From: Eleginops maclovinus
Taxonomy: Eukaryota; Chordata; Actinopteri; Perciformes; Eleginopidae
Reading direction: 5' to 3'
Length of the DNA stretch: 64,000 nt
NCBI RefSeq assembly: GCF_036324505.1
Contig: NC_086355.1
Coordinates: forward strand, 19,396,518 to 19,460,517
Part shown: piece after piece, positions 10,610 to 23,071 of the stretch
Numbering within the stretch: position 1 is the first letter of the stretch
Layout of the letters: each line of letters begins with the position of its first letter
Made by a program: the position numbers and the translations under genes
Notes under the pieces: model-generated
What the model was told of the DNA's origin: nothing
Seen by the model: the letters and a program-made list of their open reading frames with translations, nothing else
Databases searched by the model: none

Positions 10610-11617
10610 AACGTTCACTCGTGATTGGTTCTGTTTGCCTGTAGAACAAGAACGTACTTTTTTACTAGTCCAGGTGGGAACTTGATTCATTCTCCTTATA
10701 GCTGCGGGAAATAATTTCTTCATTTGTAGTCCAGACGTTACGTACGAAAAGGGAGTCAAACCAGAGTACTATTCAACATTTTGTTACTGTCTCAAGACTC
10801 TGCTGTATTTTAGAACAACTTCCTCCAATGTAACATGATGCAAGAAAGACTCATTCACCTTCTGCTGTGAAATGAGCTTGTCAGGCAAGAACAAAAAATA
10901 ACACAATGGGGGTGGATTCTGCATTGCAAATTACCAGCATGGCTGCAATATTTTATGCTGCTGTGTTTTCAGTTCATCTGGGCATTTATAGTAGTAGGAC
11001 TGATGATGTTAATAAGCACAGCTGCAGTTCACTTAATTTGTATGCAGCGCTGCCAATAAGGCTAATACAGGACTGATTTAAATGTGTCCCAAAAAAAGGA
11101 GGAGTGTTTTCTCCCACACAATTCTAAATACTATTACTACTAAGATGTTCGAATTTCTTTTATGTACTTCAGTATTTCTTAACAATTGTATTACTCCGGC
11201 ACATTGATTTGCTAGATAGTTGTGTTTTTGAGCACTGAAGTAGTTATAATTAGTTTGTCCTCCTGTGTTTTTTCTTTGTCGCAGTGCTCAATATGTAATT
11301 GTTTATCAGGTTCAGTGACCTTTCTTTTATACTTGTTTTTCCTACAATTTAGAGGAATTGTGTTTTTAGCAATAACATTTTTCTGTTATTTTGCCTGTAC
11401 AAAAACCTATGTGGCCCCATAATTCATAAAGACAAACACAATGAGATGTGTATTTGACCCATGCAAATGGTTGCACATGGTGCATTATAAAGACAAAAGC
11501 AGTAGCCAAGGTATTCTTGCCAGGATTTGATTAATGTGATGTGTGAAATAAGGAAAACTGTTGATATTTTTGCATCAGTGAGGTTTGTGTCCCTATGGAA
11601 TGTCCAACTAATTTGAG
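10582..11617. other. AT-rich unique sequence, no gene seen
   Basis: No open frame above 70 codons and no repeat family recognised between the LTR element and the inverted-end repeat that starts at 11,618. Confidence 0.5.
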
Positions 11618-12308
11618 TTTAAATGTCCCCTATTATGCAAAATGCATATTTATACATAAATATGTGTCCCCGGTGTGTAAGGAGACTCACAAAGTGTCAG
11701 AAAATACAACCCTCTCTCTTTTCCTCCTAAAAACAGAGGTAAAAACGAGCTGATCTATATTTGCTGCCAATATGACGTCATATCGAAAATGTGGGCTGAC
11801 TTTACATTAAACTCCTGGCAACGTTCCGCCCACATGACATGTCTCAACCTATCGTCCCTCATATACAGTTGCAAGCTGAGTCCCCTCCGCAGCACCTCTG
11901 TGTGTCTGTGTGTCTGTGTGTTCAGCAGGATGTCTGCAGGAGGGACTTAGAGTTGTTGTATAATACATATAATGTCTCTGTTCTAGTGGTAAACACTGAG
12001 GAGTGTTTCAGAAATAATGCTTGATGTGGTTTGGAACGTAATATGGGGTTTAATCACGGCAGCGTTTAGCTGAGTCTTCACAGAGAGATCATGCATGACG
12101 CTGCAAAGCCAGCTTCAGCTCAGCTCAAATTTAAAGCTACAGTCACATAATCAGCACTTCAGGAACAGGGCTGAAATAGAGGGGGATGAGGCATGCTACA
12201 ATGGGTGATCTGTTTGATATTTTGAGCAAAACACTTCACAGACATGTTTCGTGTAGATATTGCCCTACAATATATTGTTCAAATATAGCATAATAGGAGA
12301 CCTTTAAA
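11618..12308. mobile_element. Non-autonomous repeat with TTTAAA inverted ends, full copy
   Basis: The left end reads TTTAAATGTCCCCTATTATG and the right end is its near-complement, GCATAATAGGAGACCTTTAAA, over about 20 bp. There is no transposase frame in the 691 bp between them, so this is a MITE-like element. A characteristic segment 'tgtgtccccggtgtgtaagg' followed by 'agactcacaaa' is shared with the partial copy at 42,443. Repeats with these ends are abundant in percomorph fish; I cannot assign the superfamily from one window. Confidence 0.75.
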
Positions 12309-15185
12309 CAATATTCAACCACTTTTTGTATTTATCTTCATATGTTGTTGCTGCATCACCCTAGGTTTGGGGTTCATATGATTTGTGGTCCGTCCATAAA
12401 GCAGAGGAAAGTTGTGAAATATCAAAAAGGTGTCAAAGTATAGGCGTGAACTTAAACAGCTTATAAACTGTAACATGGTTCTCATTGCAGAAATGAGCCA
12501 AGGTTTGCGTGACATTGCTAAATAGAGTATGGTATTATATATGTTTCTTTTTGCATGTGGTTTTAAGGCACAGCACTATTACATGCTCAAAGCAACTGCT
12601 CTGCATGTAAGTGGTGTTGTTTAAAGACAAGAAAAATACAAGGAAAGAGGATGTGGTATGGATTGGATATAAAACCCCTGTTCTGTGTTTATCAAGTCAA
12701 CTTGACCCGTTTATGTTGAGTATATTTCTCATGCATGCGTGCAACCTAATTTACACAACAAACGCACTAGAATTACCCCAAACCATGATGTTTTCCTACA
12801 ATGAAACAAAAAGACAAGTCACATTAACATAACCAAGTAGTTTTGTTAGAATTCATAATGATAACACTAAGTGTTTAAAACTGCAACCGTACATCCGTCA
12901 CAAATGTGGAACAAAAAAGGGGCGTTCAATGTCAGTAAAAAAAAATTTTGAACCCAGAAAGTGGCGTGCTACTTTCATGCCTCCCATGCCATCACCTTGG
13001 GCCAGTTAATCTATGTTAATGTATTTTTCTTTCAAAACCTTTTGACAGACAAACAATTGCTCCAATGCAATTGGAGGGTGCCGTAAAATCAACAACTTGG
13101 TTATTCTCTTAAAATAATAACTTTTAGTAAAAATAACTTCAGTTTGTGTCGCAGGTGTCCACCCAGGAACATACAAGGTACTAATTTTTTACAGTACACT
13201 CTTAATTATGCCACTCTTAATGGCTCAGCAAGAAACAAGTGTAGTTTCATAAGAGTGTCATTTACCCAGAATATAGCCCATAGACTTGATTCCCCACAGC
13301 CTATTGTTACACATGTCCTTTCATGCTGAGAGCAGATATGCTGTTGGAGCTACAAATTGGAGTTCTATACGTAATTGGCTCCTAGCTAAGGGTTTACAGT
13401 GCTTTTCACCAATTGATATTAATTGATTCAATCGCCTTATTTATGTTTACACTCAAGGCACTACATGTTGTTGGTTAGTTAGTAATTCTGATTGAGTGCT
13501 TGTCCCCATGTGACACCCCGACAGCTGGGGAACATGCCTCGGTTATGGTTGTTGGACATGGCTGACAAGAAGCGATTGGCGTGGCAGTTGTGCGTTTGTA
13601 CTCCGAGGGCTCAGTCACTTGAGGTTTCACTTGCCTCTCTTATCCTTGCCACCATTCTGGTACAACAACTTTCAACTTTCAGTTGAAGGTCATAGTGTTG
13701 TAGAGCTGTTGCATTTTCTTTTTCAAGTCATATGATGATTTTTACACAGTGTTGCTTTGTTTGGACGTGTTATCCTATTACTGCGTTTTACTTGCATCAT
13801 TATGTCCTAAGCTATTGAATTATCTTATTTAGGGCTGCAAAAATTAAAGTTCTCTCGTAAATTGTAATCACGGTATCAGTCAGAATATTTTCAATCAGTT
13901 ATTCTTTCCAATCAAGCAGCCTTCTTTGATATCTTTAGATTATTTTGAGGTTTAGTATGCTGCATTGGTTGAGGACTCTGTGACTTTTCTTTGCTATATA
14001 CTACGCTGCAGCTATATGTCAATAAGGCCTTTTAAATCTCCAAAAACATGAGTGTATTGATCGTGTTTTATTTCAATACGTGGAAACTGATAATTTTCTG
14101 CCACTGTATCCTGGCAGTTTTACAATTATTTTAGTTTGCCTTAGGGTGTTCTCCATGGTTTTTCCATGTGTCACAAGTGATATCTCAGACATGGCTGACT
14201 GGAGTTTTAAAGCACTCAGAGAAATGATGCATTTTATCATTGCATGTGAGGGATTTACAGATGCCTGTGGCCATAAAGGAGTAGGGTTTGAATTATTCGT
14301 ATACCATGTGTATGGTCTTTTCCACCAACTCCATTCATACAGTAATGACCTTTTACTGTAGGGAGCCACTTAGTACAAATGAAGTCTATTTGAAGTCAGT
14401 ATGATGTTTGTTTTAATCCAACAACGCATTGCTGACTGACCTTCATAACCTTGAGTTTCCCTTCTGATCTTGCGATTTTAACCACTTGTTATGTGCCTGC
14501 TTTACTTACAGTTGTTGCTCAATCTTTAACCAAACCTTGAAGAGATTAAATAATTAAAGGCAATACATTTTTAGCATTTTTATAGCCTATAGTTGGTAGT
14601 TATGTCACAAGCAACTTTTTTCCCATGCTGTTTTTTAGTTGCTTAAACAAACATGAATCTGGCAAAATGAAACAAACTGACAGTGTTATTCTCTGCATTA
14701 CTAAATAATTGACATTGACTGCTTTGCAAAAGCTTTTTTTAGTTACAAAAACAGCCAGCAATTGTGCTCAGATGTTAGCTAGACGTTATGGCAGGAGATA
14801 AAAGTGGGTGCACACATGCTACATCAACCAAAACGAAGACAACAAACAAAAATGTGGCGGCTAGGGAGTGACTCCATGCTCACGACACAGGCATAAGGGG
14901 CTGCTCAACACAATTCAGACGAGGAAGGATGCAAAAAATTGGGGTAAGGGATCTAAAAATAAACCTTGGTGATGGCAGGAGATGCCTGCTTGTGTTTGCT
15001 CATAGCAGGGAAATACTTGCTAAACTGATTTGAGTCAGGATTTTATGAGACATAAATACCCTTTCTTTGGAAATACAATACTTCCTAAGCACTCTTCAAA
15101 TTCAAAAAGCTCTATTGGCATGACCATAATGACATACAGCGTTCCACAATTCCTCTATATTTATATATAACATTTCTTTTACATC
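12309..15185. other. AT-rich unique sequence, no gene seen
   Basis: A degenerate 'gggctgcaaaaattaa' segment around 13,830-13,905 may be an old dispersed repeat. Open frames at 14,073-14,369 (minus) and 14,080-14,361 (plus) overlap one another on opposite strands and resemble chance. No RNA gene recognised. Confidence 0.45.
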
Positions 15186-15364
15186 TTTGTCATTTAGCTG
15201 TCACGTTTAACCAAAGCAAATTACAAACACTGTAATATAGTAGACATGCCTACGGGAGTAAATTGGCGTAAAGAATCTTTATGTTCACTTCAATGCTGGG
15301 GATCTAACCACCTACCCTCTGATTGGTAGTAGACCAATTTCTCCCCTGAGCCACAGCATCCCCT
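15186..15364 (-). repeat. tRNA-derived SINE copy, minus strand
   Basis: On the minus strand the head reads GATGCTGTGGCTCAGGGGAG followed by a degenerate B-box (GGTGGTTAGATCCCC), as in fish tRNA-derived SINEs. The tail, at 15,191-15,225 on the plus strand, carries 'catttagctg...ttaaccaaagcaaattaca', the widespread fish motif of retroposon 3' regions. The copy is old, with many substitutions. Confidence 0.65.
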
Positions 15365-17174
15365 TTTAATACTCTGCAACCATTTCGAAGTATATATTTA
15401 GAAAAAAAAGGGAGAATATTTTCTTTGAAAGGGAGATAATTGTTTTTTCAACATAGACCAATTTTTGTTCCATCTTAATTTTGAAAATATGGTCATTCCT
15501 TAACCCCGTAGTGTTCAGTCCTTACCCTGCAATGTGATTAAAAAAAGATACAAAAAACGAATCATATAGCTGGCTTATGATCTCTTTGGGATGAAGACTT
15601 CTAATTAAGCTGAATCCTAGGTAAGACGTCACTAAGGAAACACTTACTTGGATCCAGTACCTAGAATATAACACAATAGAAACAGTGGTGATTTAAATTA
15701 AAAGATTATATTGTTGTACAGCACTTTTAGAGACAGAATACAAGCACCAAGTCAGTTTAGAGAATGTCTTACAGCTTTTACTCTATCAAATTAAACATTC
15801 ACTTGTGGCACTGGACATTTGGAAGTTTATGTACATTTTCTCTTAATCTAGTTCCATACAATTTCAACAACAAGGAAACATACTACTAGTTGGAAGACAA
15901 AGGTTATTCTCTATGAACTAAACAATCAAATCGAATGTGAAGCTTCAAAATGATTGTTTATACTGTTGGCAAAGATTCCTTCTAGGCTCGTTTTGCTTTG
16001 AAAAAGTAGGTGACATTCCCCTTAAAGCTATTGAATCATCAACACTCATAGCTGAATCACTGATGAGTACAGTATAGCGCATGGTTACAGATTATAATTC
16101 AGTTCTAAAATGGAATGGGTAGAGAAAAATCTTCCCTCCGCAGCTGCCGACTCTGATATCATGCCGCAAATGATACTGTTAAAAATGCACGAAGACACTC
16201 GCAGGGGCAAACACTTAAGCACTCGGAACAAGGAAAGCTTTCTCTGCTGTGTGAATGAGAAGCAATGGCTGAATGGCTGAGTGTGTCCTCTGTCTCTGTG
16301 AGGTCGGCGGCCCAGGGAAGATTAGGAGGAGGCACATCAAATGAATGAGAAAGGCGGAAAAAAGAAGGGGAGTAAAAAGCTGATGGCTCAGGAAAAACCT
16401 GCTGCATTACACTCGCTTTGAGGGAATTATCTCAGTGAGAATTCCACAGGGGTCTGAAAATGGACATGAGCGCACAAACATAAATTATCTCCATGCTTCA
16501 ATCTCTTCTTGAATCTACATCAATCTGATCAGCTCCAATAATTTTGCAGTGGTTCCTCCTGGCTTCTGCTTCAACCCCTTTTAACCAGCATTTGCGCATT
16601 CACGTTTATTTTTGTAAATGCACTTCTGCATTATTCATGTTTTTCCACGGTTTCGCCTTTGGCATGCCTCAGTGGTGGCCTACATGCACAAGGTTATAAT
16701 CTTTAGCTCCCACCTGCAAAACACTCAATCCTTTTTTTTATTTTGTATCCTGACACAACTGGGAATTTCTGTTAAAGCTGTTAACAATTATAAAGGCTCT
16801 GTTGTTGACTCAGCGTGAGACCAAATTAGCTTGTGTCACCAGTGCAGATGGCAAAGGAGTCAAAGGGTGGGGCCGGGTTGTAAATGAAAGCTTTTTGAAA
16901 ATAGTAGTCCAGACACAATGCGTCACCGCAGCCAAGCAACATCACAGCGCCCTGCTCCTCCGCCCCTTACTGGTTTCCATATGTTCCATTGGCCCCATGC
17001 TTTATGCTGTAACACAACTCCCAGTTTTGCATGTAGAAGATATAAAAAAAAAAACGCAAACTGCCTCCAATTTTGTAACACATATTAACCATCAGACACT
17101 TGATTTGCCACATAAAGTTTTAAGAGCATGTAGTCTCAATTTTCATTCAAACTGAAATAAATCTTGACAAACTT
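15365..17174. other. Unique sequence, no gene seen
   Basis: Mostly AT-rich. A GC-balanced block near 16,140-16,480 could be an old regulatory element, but nothing in the sequence proves it. Open frames are short. Confidence 0.4.
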
Positions 17175-17340
17175 AGGATGGATTGCCATCAAATTGGAAC
17201 AAACTTTCCCTCTGCCCCCAATATCGCCACACATAATTACTAACACACACTTAATTGAATCAATTGTCATCACATTTTTTTAATCCACATTGATGCTCCT
17301 ACTGGACTTCATCTAGCACCATCACTAGGTCAACATTTTA
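17175..17340. repeat. Truncated dispersed fish repeat
   Basis: The phrases 'ggatggattgccatcaaatt' and, 100 bp later, 'catctagcaccatcactagg' followed by 'tcaacatttt' are hallmarks of the same dispersed family as 18,790-19,287. It is highly diverged. Confidence 0.5.
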
Positions 17341-18789
17341 AGCAAATACGTGAAAAACTCGAAAAAATGAAATTTAAATCAGTTTACTGCTTTTTAGCAA
17401 TGTTAACCATAGAGTGTTTGATGGTATAAAACGTTGTAAGAAAACAACTTCTACTTTTGGTTGGAATGGTCCAGGTTTTTACAGGCTTGAATAAATATGC
17501 TCATTACTACTCTGGTACTGTCAACATCTATATCTTTATTTGTTCTGTCACTTAAAACAAGTACAAAATAAATAAAATAAGCTTTGGCATTGCCAGATTG
17601 TTCCAGTTTAAAAAGAAAATATATAACACCAAACTACTCCCTCTACTCTGACGTTTGTGCTGACCTTTTCCTTTAGTCAACAGTTCAATCCAACCGATGC
17701 TCTCTGCATTTGGCTGCAACCCAAAGCTGAGCATTGACGATAAAAGTAACTACCGTGCATTTGTGATTTAGAATACTGAAGGCAATTCAAAGGAAAGGAC
17801 GTGGGTGGAAGAGAAGGAAGAGTTCAACTCCTGGAGGTAGCTGAGGTCAGGTTCACAATAGAAGATTTCCGCAAACCTGCATCCTGTATGATCACATTAA
17901 TCCATAATTGTTGAGCCTTAATTTAGAAATGCATACAGCTCTGCAATTAGGATGTATAGGGGAAGAAAAATGAGGAGTAAAAAGAGGTTCTTATATTTTG
18001 CACATTCCTTGACTGTATTATTTCTCTCAGAGGTAAGCCCACTTCTTCAACACAAAGTACACCACAAATATCTAGCCTGAGGAACTAAGTCCAATGCTGT
18101 CAAACAGCATTACAAAGCAGCATGTTGGCCTGTCATAGCGACATCAGTAATGTATACTCTAGAGGGATTTGTCATCTAAAAAAGTGATGACAATGAAAGT
18201 CTCCAATGAAATGTTTCCAATAAAAGCCACTCTAAAGGGATTTTTATTTAAAGTCCGTAAATCTCTGTCATCCATAAAAGGTTCTTGTCGTACATATGAT
18301 TCAAGCTTTTACTTGTTAACTTGGTTCAAGTGAATTAGCTTCCTGGTAGTCTTCATTATATGTGAATGTTTGCTTGGACACTAATAGATTGAACCCAGAT
18401 TTAAAACCTGATTTGTCTGTTTTATATTTAGTTTAAGTCGAGACCTCATTTGTCTGTGTTTACACGTTGTACCGATGCAGGAAGAGCGAGTGCTAAACCC
18501 TCCAGGCTGCAGAGGATGCTAGCTAACTGAACACATCTGTTTCACTTGCCAAGTGTATACCAAGATAATCAGAAACTTGTTAACTTTTAGCTAAAACACA
18601 TTTCTAAATGGATATTTGAAAGTGGCCTGCTTTTGTTTTTGTGTTATAGAGTTGTGTTACCCAGCTGCTAGCCCATGGGTTGTACAGTAGTTAGCAAAAG
18701 AGCTCCAGGGATGGAAAAATACAGAGGCTCATAGAGCTTTTTGTTCCTGACTGGATCATTTCTCCTGTAGGATTGTGTGGAAATGCCTG
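17341..18789. other. AT-rich unique sequence, no gene seen
   Basis: No recognisable protein, RNA gene or repeat; only short open frames. Confidence 0.5.
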
Positions 18790-19287
18790 ATCCCCAGAGA
18801 ATGAACCATACTGACTTTTAAATCTAGAGATTGCCATCAGGTCAACAGTTTTACTTATTTACTGAAATATCTCACAGTTTACTGATGGATTATCATGAAA
18901 TGTCGTGCAAATATTCAATGTCCACTGAGGATCATTTATAATCCACTGCGATTGTCCCTTACATCAGGGTGGAAGTCAAGCTGTACCTTTTGCTAATTAG
19001 CACATCTTAGCATGCTAATATGCTACAATAAGAGGAGGACCATGGTTAACGTACACCTGCTTATATTCAGCAGATTAGCACTGTTTATTAGCATGGTGAC
19101 TGTTAAATCAGTTTTAGCCTACTTTGTGCTGATTAGCAAATGTTAGCATGCTCATATGCTACAATAGGATGACCATTGTAGACCTCACACCTGCTGAACA
19201 TCACCATGTCAGCCTTATTTTTATATATTTGTCAGCACATGGAAATTAGCATTTAGCTGAAGGCTCTGCTGTGCTAAAGCACACTGG
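18790..19287. repeat. Dispersed fish repeat with TTAGCATGCTAA-type core
   Basis: The left part has 'ttactgatggattatcatga', and the right part has two related blocks, 'cttagcatgctaatatgcta' near 19,008 and 'gttagcatgctcatatgcta' near 19,143, followed by 'attagcatttagctgaaggc'. This order of phrases belongs to a very common teleost repeat whose exact classification I cannot give from memory. The two AGCATGCT blocks are about 135 bp apart and form an internal duplication. Confidence 0.6.
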
Positions 19288-19557
19288 AAACATTGATAAT
19301 GACGATGATTATAGTTTTAATTAACTACCATTGTCACCATCACATTAATGTGACTGAAATGGTAACAGCAGCTAGTGTAAAACCCATGTATATTTTGAAT
19401 AATCTATTTTATGATGTATAGCATGACCTAAATCACCACTGTTACGCACACGTTATGTACACATCTTTTACATCAAATCATGTGCAGAATCTATAACTCG
19501 GTTAAATGATGCAGTGATGCAGTGCAGGTCTTAGGGGTCACTAATTCATCTGGAGTG

Positions 19558-19560
<3 letters not shown>

Positions 19561-19641
<81 letters not shown>
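19561..19641. repeat. (TG)40 microsatellite
   Basis: An uninterrupted TG/CA dinucleotide tract of about 80 bp. The long 'cysteine-valine' frames read from it are artefacts. Confidence 0.97.
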
Positions 19642-19642
<1 letters not shown>

Positions 19643-20410
19643 GGTATACAGTACAGTATATCTGTGTGTATTAGTATTTGCTCACTGTTGCCTAAAGTTA
19701 TGCATACAGTCATGGCTCACATAAATAAAAAAACAGGCAAACCACAGCATATGCTAATGATAGCAGATAGATAAGCTAAATGCATGGGGCTTATACAAGC
19801 CATCAATAGTCATTTACACGTACACACAGATAGACACACACACCCACAGTTTTGCCCAAGGTGACACCCAGGGATCACAATGCATGTGATAGAGCCAGTC
19901 AACCAAGAGTGACCTCTTTTAATGCAGCCGCTGTTTGGTCCCCTGCTAATGAGTGGTTGTGACTCATAATCTATACTGTGTACTGAAGCCTGAGGGTTAA
20001 TCAGCCCGATCGTGCGTCTGTGCGTTTTTGTGTGTACAGTATGTGTAGCCTGTGTCAGACAGAGACATGCAAAGTGGCTCTCAGACTTAATTTGTCTTGA
20101 TGGGGTGACAATTATTTATGAAGCCTCACACACACACACACCATTTAGCCTTTTGTAGTGATGTCAAGAGTTGCTCTTATAATATTGACGTTTACCAAGA
20201 GGTGTAGTAAACAGTAGCGATGTGAAAAGCAGCTCTGCTGTTATTATAGTTGTGACAATATCCTACTTTAATTGTATATATTTTTTTCCACCAACGTGTC
20301 ATTTTTTAGTTGTATGGTTTAGTTCATTTTAAAGCTCTCATGTGTAACTTTTGCTGGTCTGTGGCCAAAAGTGGAATTAACAGGAGAATGATCAATTCAA
20401 AAGCGTAATT
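19642..20410. other. Unique sequence, no gene seen
   Basis: Short CA runs near 19,840 and 20,129 are the only simple-repeat features. No gene signal. Confidence 0.5.
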
Positions 20411-20818
20411 TTAAAGAGGCCCTTATCCCTGTCCTGTAGTGTGTCATATAGGTTTTTGTGCATGTAAATGGTCTGCAAAAGCTAAAATCCCAAAGTTCCT
20501 TCGAGAGGGAGAGTTTCTCTCCCACTTAGTTCCCTCCTGCCTGAAATGCCTCCATTGTATTCCTTTGTTTACTTGATCAACAAAGTGACATCACGTAGTC
20601 ACACATCTATTGGCTTGAACTCCAACACATTGTACATGGGGCTGAAGGGCGGGACCTCTCTAAGTGGTCAAGCAATCACGACAGATTTAACCAATCCGAG
20701 CAGACTCGGATCTCGTTTCAGACAGAGGGTGAAAAGAACTTACAGAATGTTGACATGACACAGAAGAGGCACAAAATACAAATATGAACCTGAACATTTG
20801 CATAATATTTATTTTTAA
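20411..20818. mobile_element. Non-autonomous repeat with TTAA ends, copy 1
   Basis: It starts TTAAAGAGGCCC and ends near 'tttgcataatatttatttttaa', with a TTAA at each edge. The interior contains the family phrases 'tataggtttttgtgcatgta', 'gacatcac', 'cagacagagggtgaaaagaa' and 'acaaatatgaacctgaa'. It has no coding capacity. Compared with the 51,011 copy it is shorter (408 vs 490 bp) and more diverged. Confidence 0.75.
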
Positions 20819-22651
20819 GTAGCAACAATTATCAAGGCTCAGTAGCTTAGGTTCAGAGAACAAATCAAATTGCCAAACTTCATATTAAATTAGCCACTAT
20901 TAGCTACTGGTCAGACCAATCCAAGCCGATAAAGGGGCAAGTACCTTTAAAACTCAGAGAATTATCAAAAAGCAAAACAAAATTAAAAAAGGCTTTTCTC
21001 GTGTGACTTTTACTCCTTAAGAAAAACTGTATTTTTGTGTTTTTTTTAACCTATAAATCACTAAAATTGTTTATAGAGCATCAGCCTTTTTTGAATGGCA
21101 ATGCTGAACCGATTTAACTTTACGTACTATAGTCTAAGGGGTTTAAGTCAAGCATCAGCTGAAACTGAACCTTCTGCAGCTCCTTGTGGGGGTTGGGCTG
21201 AGACGTGTCTTTTGCTGCCTTGTGTGCTGGCAAGACGCACCAAGCTGTCAACGGAGGTGTCAAACCAGTCAAATGTTTTTTGGAGCAAGCAAGAAAAAGC
21301 AGATGGGTAGGGGAAAAAAGAAAGGATGTGGGGTAGACAGTCGGAAAGGAGAGAGAAATAAGATCGGAGTGCTTACTGCGTTGAATACAGAAAAAAAAGT
21401 GCTTAAAGTTTATAATCCTTCATTTGGTTTATTCTGATTCCAGTTGAAAAATACTTAGCGTTATCATTTTCCTTATGTCTCTTACTACATCACACTTCAA
21501 ACAAGTGTTGCATTCATGTTACATTTTGAAATAAACAGGGCAGCTTTTTAGTACCTCTGATACATTTATCTTATTACCCAGAAAATGTTTGCTGACCAAA
21601 CACCCGTTCTTCTTTGCTGTACAATTCACATTCACACAGCCACTCCCGTTTATAGCTTTCTGATATTGGCCACTGAGCAGCTCAATTGGATTGACTCGAT
21701 GTTAATTCCCCGAAGATACCTTCCCAGCAGCATTTTAGTAAGCAGGAGTGAGTCATCCTCCTCTCTCTTTCTCAAACCTCCCAAGTATGTGACTTTCATC
21801 CTAATCCCCGACTTCAGATATCAGAAGTGAACGCTGTTTGGCAGCCAACAGGCCCAAAAAGCCATTTACTGTCACACAATCTGCATAATGATGCCGACGA
21901 TCGTGCTAAAGTTTGTTGCAACAATATATCTCCATTTCAGAATCAGTATAAGTATCTCAATGTAGTTTGAGAGAGATTTAAAAAGGTGAACTGTAGTTAA
22001 AACATTAAACCTGTGATCACAATCATTTGTTAAACGGTTGGTAATAACTGTCAGGGTTACTGAGAGGTCACTGCAAGAGGTCATGTAAAATTAAAGGAGT
22101 TTAACACTTGCCAACTGCCACTGTCATACATCATTGATTGTAATTGAAGGCTGCTTTTTGTTTACGCGTGCGCTTCATGACTCACTTGATCGCACCATCT
22201 GTTTGGGAGGACTTCCAGTGTTTAGTGAAGGTCACTGGGGTGTTAAGAATCGCTGATGCAACAGGACACTTCAAACGAGGGATAAACAAAAAGAGCTAGG
22301 CTTGACAGAGCATCTCAGTTAGTTCTTGATTTACCCAAACGTGTAAAGAGTCCTTAAAGCCTTTTTGGATTTCCGTTACTTTCATCTTTAAGTCAGTTTT
22401 TGGTAAAAGTCCTTGAATGAGGTCTGTGGTAACAAAAGCTTAAGAGATGTTCAGTAAATACGTACTTCAATACATGTCTTGAAAAAAAGGAAATTGCTAA
22501 CATGTGATAAAATAAGAATACAGATGTTGTGGGCGACCTTAAACATCACGCCATAGGAAACTTGTCTCCTCTAGCTTAGTCAGTGGTTCATTTTGTTTAT
22601 AACATGTTTGATTAAATTCACCCAAAAATGATTTAAGGGTCCATTTGTTTG
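20819..22651. other. Unique sequence, no gene seen
   Basis: Open frames around 21,095-21,437 are short, lack domain content and overlap in two frames. Nothing else recognised. Confidence 0.45.
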
Positions 22652-22830
22652 AGCCCTAGTAGCTCAGACTTCAGGGACCTGGCTTAGGAACACAAAGGGT
22701 CGCCTGCTCAAGTCCCAGAGTTGAACGGAGAGGGACTGGTACTTTGAGAGGGGAGCACTTTGGAAGAACCTGCCCTACCACAAAGGGTTAATTTTTTCAC
22801 TGTGTGTATGGTGCTTTGTACACGTACGTG
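22652..22830 (+). repeat. tRNA-derived SINE copy, plus strand
   Basis: The head 'gccctagtagctcagacttc' carries an A-box-like segment, and 'gggtcgcctgctcaagtccc' at 22,697-22,716 is the B-box region. A body with 'gagagggactggtactttga' follows. The order matches a common fish tRNA-derived SINE. No intact tRNA cloverleaf is present, so it is not a tRNA gene. Confidence 0.65.
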
Positions 22831-22961
22831 ACGATTTAAGAGGAATTCACTCACCTCCATTTCCATAGTTCAGATTATCGTACTGAATAAAACATCCAAA
22901 CACCAAAAATGTTTGTTTGCCACAGAGCTGTTATTCCGCAATAATCCAAAATCAGATGGTA

Positions 22962-22997
22962 AAACCTATTGGCTTTTAATTAAGACCCAATAGGTTT
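22962..22997. repeat. Inverted repeat, 11-bp perfect stem
   Basis: AAACCTATTGG at 22,962-22,972 is exactly complementary to CCAATAGGTTT at 22,987-22,997, with a 14-base AT-rich loop. Confidence 0.8.
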
Positions 22998-23040
22998 GAT
23001 TTGTATTTGATACCAACTCCAGAGATGGCCTTAAATAAGA

Positions 23041-23071
23041 ATGTCAACCATGAAACACTCATGGTTGACAT
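23041..23071. repeat. Inverted repeat, 13-bp perfect stem
   Basis: ATGTCAACCATGA at 23,041-23,053 pairs perfectly with TCATGGTTGACAT at 23,059-23,071 around a five-base loop (AACAC). It lies 44 bp after the previous hairpin. Confidence 0.85.

Noticed and set aside
19008..19160. Repeated blocks around AGCATGCT that could suggest a CRISPR-like array
   Set aside because: Only two diverged copies, no regular spacers, and the context is a common vertebrate dispersed repeat.
22652..22830. Possible tRNA genes at this and the other B-box sites (46,203; 59,322; 60,803)
   Set aside because: None forms a complete cloverleaf with paired acceptor ends; bodies and tails match tRNA-derived SINEs.
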